Part shown: in pieces, positions 1 through 5,396 of the stretch
How the letters are laid out: every line of letters starts with the position of its first letter
How positions within the stretch are numbered: position 1 is the first letter of the stretch
Origin: DASTRU01 sp035761045
Lineage (GTDB): Bacteria > Pseudomonadota > Gammaproteobacteria > Burkholderiales > Burkholderiaceae_E
DNA: 6,798 nt
Direction of reading: 5' to 3'
Assembly (NCBI GenBank): GCA_035761045.1
Contig: DASTRU010000212.1
Location: 1 to 6,798, forward strand
Translations under genes and position numbers: made by a program
Notes under the pieces: generated by a model
Database searches by the model: none
The model's input: the letters and a program-made list of their open reading frames with translations, nothing else
What the model was told of the DNA's origin: nothing

Positions 1-1243
1 TGGCTTCTTGGCTCGACATCGCGCCCGAGATTTGAAAGCGCGCGCCGAGTTCGCTTTGAATGACCGGCGCGGTGATGACTTCGCCCTTGCCTTTTTCAAC
101 CAACACGACGGCCATGCGCTTTTTGATGTTCTCGCGCGAAATGTTGCGCATGATGGTCGCGCCCTTGCCATCGACGACTAAGTTGACCGACGGCTCTTGC
201 TTTTGCGAATCGAAGCCGGCTTGCGCGTCTTGCAAGTTGTCGCCGGTCAGGATGACTTCCTTCTTCAGCAACAACGGACGGCTGCCGCGCTCGACATAAC
301 GTTCGAGCCCGTAAGGCACCGTGCCCTGCGCGAGCGCGGTTTGCGCTTCGATCGAGTCGTCGACCAAGCGGAATTCAAGCGTCGCGGTGCGGCCCAAAAT
401 CTTCTTGGCTTGCGCCACGTCTTGCACGCCAGGAAGCTGGACGACGATGCGGTCCGCGCCTTGTTGTTGCACGACGGGTTCGGCCACGCCCAACTCGTTC
501 ACCCGGTTATGCAAGGTGGTGACGTTTTGCTGAATCGCGTAGTTCTGCGCTTGTTGTTCGGCGCGCGCCGACAAGGCCAGCACAAGTTTGAGTCCGTCGC
601 CCGCTTCGGTGATTTGCACGCCTTCTTGCGTGTCTGAAATCAAGTTGCGTGCTTGATTGCGCGAGGCTTCGTCGCGAAACGCGATTTCGATCGTGTTGCC
701 CACGCGCGTGATGCCCGCGTGCCGAATGTTTTTCTCGCGCAATTGCACGCGCAGGTCGGATTGAATCGCGTCCACGCGTTTAGCAAGCGCTTGGCGCATA
801 TCGACTTGCATGAGGAAATGCACGCCGCCACGCAGGTCAAGGCCGAGATACATCGGCAAGGCGCCGATTTTTTGCATCCACGCCGGCGTGTTGGAGATAA
901 GGTTCAAGGCCACGACGTAATCCGGATCTTCGGTATTACCGCCGTTGAGCGCGCGTTGAATCGCGTCCTTGGCCTTAAGTTGCGTATCGGGGTCGGTAAA
1001 GCGCGCGCGCACCGTGCCACCGGTTTGCGTTTGATCGAACATCACCGCTTGGGGCGCGACCTTGGCTTCGGCCAACGCCTTCGTCACCCGCTCGACCATC
1101 GCGGGGCCGACCTTGACCGTCGCCTTGCCGCTGGAGATTTGCACCGCCGGGCTCTGCCCGAAAAAGTTAGGCGCGGTGTACACCACTCCGAACAACACCG
1201 CGAGCGCGATCAGCGCGTATTTCCACCACGGGTAACGGTTCAT
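1..1243 (-). CDS. secD: Protein translocase subunit SecD (partial, C-terminus beyond left edge)
   Basis: SecD is an inner-membrane subunit that, with SecF, uses the proton motive force to help pull proteins through SecYEG on the periplasmic side. The reading frame opens with ATG at 1243 and stays open to the left edge, giving 414 complete codons of a protein usually about 600 residues or more. The start MNRYPWWKYALIALAVLFG is a basic N-terminus followed by the first membrane helix (about residues 9-25). The family hallmark LGLDLRGG lies at about residues 133-140. It is followed by the large periplasmic P1 region, with RVNELGVAEP and IVVQLPGV. The visible part ends near FQISGAMSSQEA, just before the C-terminal membrane bundle expected off the edge. 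It begins 17 nt after the yajC stop, in the usual yajC-secD-secF order. No convincing Shine-Dalgarno precedes the ATG, so translation may be coupled to yajC. Confidence 0.97.
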   Translation of the reverse strand, partial: MNRYPWWKYALIALAVLFGVVYTAPNFFGQSPAVQISSGKATVKVGPAMVERVTKALAEAKVAPQAVMFDQTQTGGTVRARFTDPDTQLKAKDAIQRALNGGNTEDPDYVVALNLISNTPAWMQKIGALPMYLGLDLRGGVHFLMQVDMRQALAKRVDAIQSDLRVQLREKNIRHAGITRVGNTIEIAFRDEASRNQARNLISDTQEGVQITEAGDGLKLVLALSARAEQQAQNYAIQQNVTTLHNRVNELGVAEPVVQQQGADRIVVQLPGVQDVAQAKKILGRTATLEFRLVDDSIEAQTALAQGTVPYGLERYVERGSRPLLLKKEVILTGDNLQDAQAGFDSQKQEPSVNLVVDGKGATIMRNISRENIKKRMAVVLVEKGKGEVITAPVIQSELGARFQISGAMSSQEA

Positions 1244-1260
1244 GGTCGGCGAATGAAGAA

Positions 1261-1596
1261 TTAGATGCTCTTGATCGTGCCCTTGGGCAACAAGGTTTGC
1301 ACGGCCGCTTTTTGTACATGCATTTCCACGCCGCCGTTGGTGCCGCCGCCCACTTCGACGGTGACATAAGCGTCGCTGACTTTGGTCACGCGGCCTAATA
1401 CGCCGCCAGCGGTGATGACCTCATCGCCTTTTTGAAGCGCGTCGATCATCTTCTTATGTTCCTTTTGCCGCTTCATCTGAGGCCGGATCATTAGGAAGTA
1501 CAACACCACGAACATCAGCACGATCGGCAGCATGCCGGTCAGTCCGCCGAGCGCGTCACCACCGGCCGCGCCTTGCGCATATGCGACAGAAATCAT
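1261..1596 (-). CDS. yajC: Preprotein translocase subunit YajC
   Basis: YajC is a small single-span inner-membrane protein that associates with SecDF-YidC and the Sec translocon. The 111-residue product is normal in length. It has a short periplasmic N-terminus rich in Ala and Gly, one membrane helix at about residues 22-37, and the diagnostic RPQ directly after it (residues 38-40). A basic cytoplasmic stretch follows, then the conserved GDEVITAGG (57-65) and LPKGT near the C-terminus. Gly-rich residues 83-89 look like a small loop expansion between conserved strands. The ATG at 1596 is supported by GGAG with a 5-nt spacer. The gene lies directly upstream of secD and 97 nt downstream of tgt, and a candidate promoter lies in that gap. 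Confidence 0.97.
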   Translation of the reverse strand: MISVAYAQGAAGGDALGGLTGMLPIVLMFVVLYFLMIRPQMKRQKEHKKMIDALQKGDEVITAGGVLGRVTKVSDAYVTVEVGGGTNGGVEMHVQKAAVQTLLPKGTIKSI

Positions 1597-1600
1597 GTCG

Positions 1601-1605
1601 TCTCC
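1601..1605 (-). promoter_or_regulatory. Ribosome binding site of yajC
   Basis: On the minus strand GGAGA is followed four bases later by the yajC ATG. It is the clearest Shine-Dalgarno in the housekeeping cluster and fixes the yajC start. The preceding T6 run keeps the site in unstructured, AU-rich leader. Confidence 0.75.
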
Positions 1606-1652
1606 AAAAAACTTAGGAAAATCAAAGTATTAGGATTTAAAACAGGCGGGCG

Positions 1653-1661
1653 AGTATAGCA
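1653..1661 (-). promoter_or_regulatory. Candidate extended -10 promoter for yajC-secD
   Basis: On the minus strand the bases read TGCTATACT: a TGn extension directly followed by TATACT, which matches the sigma-70 -10 consensus at five of six positions. The -35 region at a 17-nt spacing is poor (gcgaga), as is common for extended -10 promoters. Transcription would start near 1646, giving a leader of about 50 nt before the yajC ATG. It sits in the 97-nt gap between tgt and yajC, where no convincing terminator for tgt is visible, so read-through from queA-tgt remains likely as well. The call rests on motif matching only. Confidence 0.4.
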
Positions 1662-1693
1662 CTGGGGATTTAGCCTCTCGCCGCTTCGAAGGC

Positions 1694-2833
1694 CTAAGTA
1701 ATTTCGTCCACGCCATGCGCGCGGTCCTCGTGAAACCGCGTGACGAAATTCGCGAATGCGCGCGCTTCAAGGGCATCGCGCATTTCTTGCATCAAGGTCA
1801 GGTAGTAGTGCAGGTTGTGCAGCGTATTGAGTCGCGCGCCGAGGATTTCGTTCGCGCGATCAAGGTGATGCAGATAAGCGCGTGTGTAACCGTTTGAGCA
1901 GGTCGGGCATGCGCAAGTCGGGTCGAGCGGGCGCAAGTCGTTGCGATAACGCGCATTGCGTAAACGAAGATCGCCAAAGCGTGTGAACAAATGGCCGTTG
2001 CGCGCGTTGCGCGTGGGCATCACGCAATCGAACATATCGATACCGGCGCTAACACCCGCGACTAAGTCCTCGGGCGTGCCTACGCCCATGAGATAACGCG
2101 GTCGATCAGCGGGTAATCGCGGTGCCGTATGGTCGAGGATGCGCAGCATGTCCTCCTTGGGCTCGCCGACCGACAGGCCGCCGATCGCGTAACCATGAAA
2201 GCCGATGTCGAGCAGTCCGGCTAACGATTCATCGCGCAAATGTTCGTACATGCCGCCTTGAACGATGGCGAACAGGGCATTGGGATTTTCAAGCCGGTTG
2301 AATTCCTCGCGCGAGCGCTTGGCCCAGCGCAAGCTCAATCGCATCGAGTCGGCGGCTTGTTCCTCGGTCGCGGGCCATGGCGTGCATTCGTCGAAGATCA
2401 TCGCCACGTCGCTATCGAGCGTGCGCTGAATACGCATCGACTCCTCGGGCGTCAGCATGAGTTTGTCGCCATTAACGGGCGATGCGAATTTCACGCCTTC
2501 CTCGCTGATCTTGCGCAACGCGCCGAGGCTCCACACTTGAAAGCCGCCCGAGTCGGTGAGGATCGGCTTGGGCCAATTCATGAATCGGTGCAAGCCGCCA
2601 TGCGCGCCGATCACTTCAAGCCCTGGGCGCAGCCAAAGATGAAAGGTATTGCCCAGCACGATTTGCGCGTGGATATCGCGCGTGAGTTCGTCGGGCCCGA
2701 CCGCCTTGACGCTGCCATACGTGCCCACCGGCATGAAGATCGGTGTTTGCACGACGCCGCGATTCAAAGTGAGCTGGCCACGGCGTGCGCGCGTCGCGGT
2801 GTCGGTATGAAGAAGATCGAACGTAAGAGCCAA
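1694..2833 (-). CDS. tgt: Queuine tRNA-ribosyltransferase (tRNA-guanine transglycosylase)
   Basis: Tgt exchanges guanine 34 in the anticodon wobble position of tRNAs for Asp, Asn, His and Tyr with preQ1, the first tRNA-bound step of queuosine synthesis. At 379 residues it has the expected length. Recognisable parts are GNTFHLWLRPG (61-71), TDSGGFQV with the general acid/base Asp94, DECTPWP with substrate-contacting Asp148, IVQGG (190-194), and MFDCVMPTRNARNGH with nucleophile Asp269. The zinc site is Cys307, Cys309, Cys312 and His339. Residue 101, normally Phe in QVFSLG in my recollection of the family, is Trp. The start is unusual: family alignment requires translation from TTG at 2833, because the next Met (34) would delete the conserved N-terminus and the frame closes upstream at the queA stop. 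No Shine-Dalgarno is visible. The gene follows queA by 33 nt and probably shares its mRNA. Confidence 0.98.
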   Translation of the reverse strand: MALTFDLLHTDTATRARRGQLTLNRGVVQTPIFMPVGTYGSVKAVGPDELTRDIHAQIVLGNTFHLWLRPGLEVIGAHGGLHRFMNWPKPILTDSGGFQVWSLGALRKISEEGVKFASPVNGDKLMLTPEESMRIQRTLDSDVAMIFDECTPWPATEEQAADSMRLSLRWAKRSREEFNRLENPNALFAIVQGGMYEHLRDESLAGLLDIGFHGYAIGGLSVGEPKEDMLRILDHTAPRLPADRPRYLMGVGTPEDLVAGVSAGIDMFDCVMPTRNARNGHLFTRFGDLRLRNARYRNDLRPLDPTCACPTCSNGYTRAYLHHLDRANEILGARLNTLHNLHYYLTLMQEMRDALEARAFANFVTRFHEDRAHGVDEIT

Positions 2834-2866
2834 GGGACGAGCGAAGGTGAAGGTGAATACGAAAAC

Positions 2867-3928
2867 TCAACAAGCGAGTGCGTCGTGATTGCGTTCAAGC
2901 AGCATCGCATCGCCATAACTGAAGAAGCGGTAGCCGTGCTCGACCGCGTGCCGATACGCGGCCATGACGGTGTCATACCCGGCAAAGGCGCTTACGAGCA
3001 TGAGCAAAGTGCTCTTGGGCAAATGAAAGTTGGTGATCAACCGGTCAACCGTATGGAAGTTGAAGCCGGGCGTGATGAATAAATCGGTCTCGGCCTCGCC
3101 GGCTCGCAACGTGCCCGTAAGGGACGCGGATTCGAGGGCGCGCATCGATGTCGTTCCAACGGCCACCACCCGACGGCCCGCGGCGCGCGTGGCGTTGACC
3201 GCATCCACCAGCGGCTGTTCGATGCAATACCACTCGTGATGCATGCGGTGCTTGGAAATGTCGTTGTCTTGCACCGGCAAGAACGTGCCGGCGCCCACAT
3301 GGAGCGTTAGCGTACGCACGAGTACGCCCTTGGCTTGCACGCGAGCCAGCAGCTCGGTGTCGAAATGCAAACCGGCGGTGGGCGCGGCGACGGCGCCGGG
3401 TTTTTGCGCGTAAACGGTTTGATACCGCTCGGCATCGCCGCCGTCGGCCGCATGCTTGATGTAAGGCGGCAACGGCACTTCGCCAAGCAGGTCGAGCACG
3501 AGCCAAATATTGGCGCTAAAGGCAAGCAGGAAAAATCGGCCGTCGCGATCCACCACCTTGGCGCCGGTGCGAAAACCGTTGTGATGCTCGAACACCAACC
3601 GCGAACCCACGGCGGGCGGATGGCTCGCGCGGATTTGCGCGATCGCGCTGTCTTGCCCGAGCGGGCGTTCGACGAGTACCTCGACCTTGCCGCCCGTGTC
3701 GGCCTTGGTGCCGCGCAGCCGCGCCTTGATGACGCGCGTGTCGTTCAATACCAACAGATCGCCTGGGGAAAGTCGCTCGACGATGTCTTCGAAACGGAGA
3801 TCGTCGCGTTGGGTTTTGTCCTTCACATGCAACAGCCGGCTTTGCGTGCGCTTTGGGGCTGGTTGCTGGGCAATCAGCGCCTCGGGCAAAGGAAAATCGA
3901 AGTCGGAGAGCGTGAACGTCGGCGGCAT
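2867..3928 (-). CDS. queA: S-adenosylmethionine:tRNA ribosyltransferase-isomerase
   Basis: QueA transfers and isomerises the ribosyl part of S-adenosylmethionine onto preQ1 in tRNA, making epoxyqueuosine; it acts directly after Tgt. From the ATG at 3928 the product is 353 residues, close to the family length. Motifs in order are DFDFPLPEALIAQQP (9-23), NDTRVIKARL (62-71), GEVPLPPYIK (149-158), RYQTVYA (168-174), GAVAAPTAGLHF (178-189), HVGAGTFLPV (210-219), HRMHHEWY (227-234), GTTSMRALES (258-267), LITNFHLPKSTLLMLVSAF (297-315) and YRFFSYGDAML (333-343). The frame stays open for 64 more codons upstream, but that part reads antisense through the tRNA-Leu gene and resembles no QueA, so I set the start at 3928. 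No Shine-Dalgarno precedes this ATG. A strong one lies further up, in front of a short overlapping ORF at 3874-3978. The stop is 33 nt before the tgt start. Confidence 0.97.
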   Translation of the reverse strand: MPPTFTLSDFDFPLPEALIAQQPAPKRTQSRLLHVKDKTQRDDLRFEDIVERLSPGDLLVLNDTRVIKARLRGTKADTGGKVEVLVERPLGQDSAIAQIRASHPPAVGSRLVFEHHNGFRTGAKVVDRDGRFFLLAFSANIWLVLDLLGEVPLPPYIKHAADGGDAERYQTVYAQKPGAVAAPTAGLHFDTELLARVQAKGVLVRTLTLHVGAGTFLPVQDNDISKHRMHHEWYCIEQPLVDAVNATRAAGRRVVAVGTTSMRALESASLTGTLRAGEAETDLFITPGFNFHTVDRLITNFHLPKSTLLMLVSAFAGYDTVMAAYRHAVEHGYRFFSYGDAMLLERNHDALAC

Positions 3929-3978
3929 TGGTGCGGAAAAAAGACGGCGGGGCGGCGCGCATTCGCGGCGCGTGACAT
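3874..3978 (-). other. Possible 34-codon leader ORF overlapping the queA start
   Basis: On the queA strand GGGGAGG (3985-3991) sits six bases before an ATG at 3978. This is a textbook ribosome site, whereas queA itself has none. The ORF is 34 codons, Arg-rich at both ends, and ends in TGA at 3874-3876, inside the first 20 codons of queA in another frame. It contains a run of six T (3937-3942); a -1 slip there would join the queA frame as ...FFSAPMPP. It may serve translational coupling to queA, be chance, or reflect a one-base homopolymer error. No homology is recognised. Confidence 0.25.
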
Positions 3979-3984
3979 AATTCG

Positions 3985-3991
3985 CCTCCCC
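3985..3991 (-). promoter_or_regulatory. Strong Shine-Dalgarno in the queA leader
   Basis: GGGGAGG on the minus strand lies six bases before the ATG at 3978 and 56 bases before the queA ATG, too far to serve queA directly. The last bases of the upstream inverted-repeat arm overlap its 5' end, so a hairpin in the leader could affect access to it. Confidence 0.4.
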
Positions 3992-4017
3992 GAAGCATGC
4001 GAGTCTACCCGCTTCGG
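3990..4017. repeat. 7-bp perfect inverted repeat between queA and tRNA-Leu
   Basis: CCGAAGC (3990-3996) and GCTTCGG (4011-4017) are perfect reverse complements around a 14-base centre. Read towards queA, the hairpin ends directly at the GGGGAGG ribosome site, and its loop contains TAGACT, a weak -10 match. Read towards the tRNA, it is followed after TG by five T, like a weak intrinsic terminator, although no gene upstream would need one. It could be an operator in the divergent control region or an mRNA leader hairpin. Confidence 0.5.
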
Positions 4018-4032
4018 TGTTTTTCCTAATCA

Positions 4033-4119
4033 GCCCGGGTGGCGAAACTGGTAGACGCAGCAGATTCAAAATCTGCCGTTGGAAACAACGTGCCGGTTCG
4101 ATTCCGGCCCCGGGCACCA
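4033..4119 (+). tRNA. tRNA-Leu (anticodon CAA)
   Basis: This is a complete 87-nt type II tRNA that reads UUG codons. The acceptor arms GCCCGGG (4033-4039) and CCCGGGC (4109-4115) pair perfectly, followed by discriminator A and an encoded CCA (4117-4119). The anticodon stem GCAGA/TCTGC encloses loop TTCAAAA (4065-4071), with CAA at 4067-4069. The long variable arm CGTTG-GAAA-CAACG, typical of Leu tRNAs, and the T arm GCCGG-TTCGATT-CCGGC are intact. It is transcribed divergently from queA. I found no second copy of its 3' end in the window, so there is no evidence that it has served as an integration site here. No clear promoter or U-rich terminator is visible. Confidence 0.99.
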
Positions 4120-4161
4120 CCTCTCTTACTTCCCGCTGTCTTCATTGCTTGCGCGGTCTTA

Positions 4162-4179
4162 GCGCGCCTTAAGGTGCGC
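4162..4179. repeat. Near-perfect palindrome downstream of tRNA-Leu
   Basis: GCGCGCCTT and AAGGTGCGC are reverse complements except for one position, which is G-U in RNA. The transcript would form a seven-pair stem with a UUAA loop about 40 nt after the tRNA. There is no T run after it on either strand, so it is not a standard intrinsic terminator. It may help end or trim the tRNA precursor, or be a protein-binding site in front of the hydrolase gene. Confidence 0.45.
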
Positions 4180-4205
4180 GTGAACGGCATGGCGCTTGCG
4201 CGCTT

Positions 4206-4234
4206 CGTGGTCGTTAAAAACCTAAGCGACCACG
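4206..4234. repeat. 8-bp perfect inverted repeat before the lipoprotein hydrolase
   Basis: CGTGGTCG (4206-4213) and CGACCACG (4227-4234) match perfectly around a 13-base AT-richer centre. The right arm ends at the first G of the Shine-Dalgarno GGAG (4234-4237), ten bases before the GTG start. The position suits an operator or an mRNA hairpin that limits ribosome access. No regulator gene is visible in the window. Confidence 0.55.
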
Positions 4235-4237
4235 GAG
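4234..4237 (+). promoter_or_regulatory. Ribosome binding site of the lipoprotein hydrolase
   Basis: GGAG lies seven bases before the GTG at 4245 and decides that start. Its first G is the last base of the 8-bp inverted repeat, so a hairpin there would crowd the ribosome site. Confidence 0.6.
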
Positions 4238-4244
4238 ATGGCTT

Positions 4245-5324
4245 GTGAAGCTACGTAATACCCTCATCGTGACGAGCGTGGCGATTTGCTTGCTCAACGC
4301 ATGCGCGTCGGTCTCGAACACCACGCCCGACGCGAATACGCAAGCGGCCGCGCCGCGGCCCAAGCCGCAAATGCAGGCGGTGCTGAACGAACTGGCGGCG
4401 CTTGGCGCCAAGCCGGTCGCCGAGCTCACGCCGCAACAAGCGCGTCAACAGCCCACGCCGGCCGACGCGGTCAAATCGTTATTGAAGAAACAGGGCAAGC
4501 CGCTTGGTCCGCAACCGGTCGCGCAGGTGCAAGACTCGGTCGTGCCGGGACGCGCCGGCGGCATTCCGATTCGCGCGTACTGGCCGCGTATTGGCGGCGC
4601 ACCGTTGCCGGTGGTGTTGTATGTGCACGGCGGAGGATGGGTGCTCGCCGATCTCGACACCTACGACGCCACGCCGCGCGCGATCGCCAACGCGGCGCAA
4701 GCCATCGTGATTTCCACGCATTACCGCCAAGCGCCCGAGCATCGTTTTCCCGCCGCGCACGAGGATGTTTTCACCGTGTACTTGTGGGTGCGCGAGAACG
4801 CCGCGCGCTTTGGCGGCGACCCGAATCGAATCGCGGTGATGGGCGAATCGGCGGGCGGCAATATGGCCGCGACCGTCGCGCTCATCGCGCGCGACAACAA
4901 GATTCCGATGCCCGTGCATCAAGTGCTCGTGTATCCCGTGGCCGATAACCGCATGGATACGCCTTCGTACCAACGCAACGACGATGCGAAGCCGCTCGAC
5001 CGCGACGATATGCGATGGTTTTTCAATCAATACCTTCGCGCGCCGTCGGATGGCGATAACGGATTGATCTCGTTGGTGGACGTCGTCAACTTAAAAGGCT
5101 TGCCGTCGGCCACGGTGATTACGGCGGAGATCGATCCCTTGCAGTCGGAAGGCCAACGGTACGCGCAGCGTTTGCAAGAGGCGGGGGTGCCGGTTGATTA
5201 CAAGAATTATTCGGGCGTCACGCACGAGTTTTTCGGCATGACCGCGGTGCTCGACGATGCACGCGCGGCGGTCGATCAAGCCGCAAGCGATTTGCGAGAG
5301 TCGTTCGAGCGGGCGCCGAGATAA
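4245..5324 (+). CDS. Predicted lipoprotein alpha/beta hydrolase, HSL-type (family IV) esterase/lipase
   Basis: This is probably a carboxylesterase on short acyl esters, anchored in the envelope. The 359-residue product starts with a lipoprotein signal, MKLRNTLIVTSVAICLLNA, before Cys20. Asn at -2 of the lipobox is unusual but tolerable, and Ala21 gives no inner-membrane retention signal. Residues 21-90 are an Ala/Pro/Gln-rich linker. The hydrolase domain follows: oxyanion-hole motif HGGGW (128-132), nucleophile Ser202 in GESAGGN (Glu where Asp is usual), acid Asp297 in EIDPLQSEG, and base His327 in VTHEFFGM, all in HSL-family order. The GTG start at 4245 is supported by GGAG with a 7-nt spacer and by the signal peptide it yields. 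An ATG at 4238 is out of frame and closes after six codons. A strong terminator follows 24 nt after the stop. The substrate is unknown. Confidence 0.92.
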   Translation: MKLRNTLIVTSVAICLLNACASVSNTTPDANTQAAAPRPKPQMQAVLNELAALGAKPVAELTPQQARQQPTPADAVKSLLKKQGKPLGPQPVAQVQDSVVPGRAGGIPIRAYWPRIGGAPLPVVLYVHGGGWVLADLDTYDATPRAIANAAQAIVISTHYRQAPEHRFPAAHEDVFTVYLWVRENAARFGGDPNRIAVMGESAGGNMAATVALIARDNKIPMPVHQVLVYPVADNRMDTPSYQRNDDAKPLDRDDMRWFFNQYLRAPSDGDNGLISLVDVVNLKGLPSATVITAEIDPLQSEGQRYAQRLQEAGVPVDYKNYSGVTHEFFGMTAVLDDARAAVDQAASDLRESFERAPR

Positions 5325-5348
5325 TCGAGCGGCTTGGAGCGCGCGAAG

Positions 5349-5374
5349 AGGCGGGTACGATCGCCGCCTTTTTT
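5349..5374 (+). terminator. Intrinsic (rho-independent) terminator
   Basis: The stem AGGCGG/CCGCCT (5349-5354 with 5364-5369) has a 9-base loop and is followed by a run of six T ending at 5374. The lower stem can be extended by an A-rich 5' flank pairing with the T run. It lies 24 nt after the hydrolase stop and should end that transcript. It also lies only 22 nt before the chosen start of the next gene, which leaves very little room for an independent promoter. Confidence 0.85.
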
Positions 5375-5396
5375 GCCTGCTTGTCGCTGTCGATTC

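Noticed and set aside
653..1264. 203-codon open frame on the plus strand opposite secD
   Set aside because: It is antisense to a clear secD and has low-complexity, Arg/His-rich content, so it is a shadow frame.
1675..1700. Inverted repeat around the tgt stop as a terminator
   Set aside because: The arms (TAGCCT / AGGCCTA) are imperfect and no T run follows on the minus strand.
2240..3082. 280-codon open frame on the plus strand opposite tgt and queA
   Set aside because: It lies fully opposite two well-recognised genes, its protein resembles nothing, and such antisense frames are common in GC-rich coding DNA.
3929..4010. preQ1 riboswitch in the queA leader
   Set aside because: There is a hairpin, but the A-rich 3' tail needed for the preQ1-I pseudoknot is absent, and no preQ1-II or III pattern could be drawn.
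4033..4119. tRNA-Leu as an attachment site of an integrated element
   Set aside because: No second copy of the tRNA 3' end, integrase or insertion-sequence ends are present in the window.
3929..4120. 64-codon N-terminal extension of queA starting antisense inside the tRNA gene
   Set aside because: The extension is the antisense translation of tRNA-Leu and its leader. It has no similarity to QueA, whose conserved N-terminus begins just after the Met at 3928.
4479..5030. 183-codon open frame on the minus strand opposite the hydrolase
   Set aside because: It is antisense to an enzyme with an intact catalytic triad and has no recognisable motifs.
5304..5327. hrpII-box-like pair (TTCG-N16-ATCG) upstream of the effector-like gene
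   Set aside because: The second half is ATCG, not TTCG. It lies inside the end of the hydrolase gene and upstream of a strong terminator. One mismatch in an eight-base motif carries no weight.
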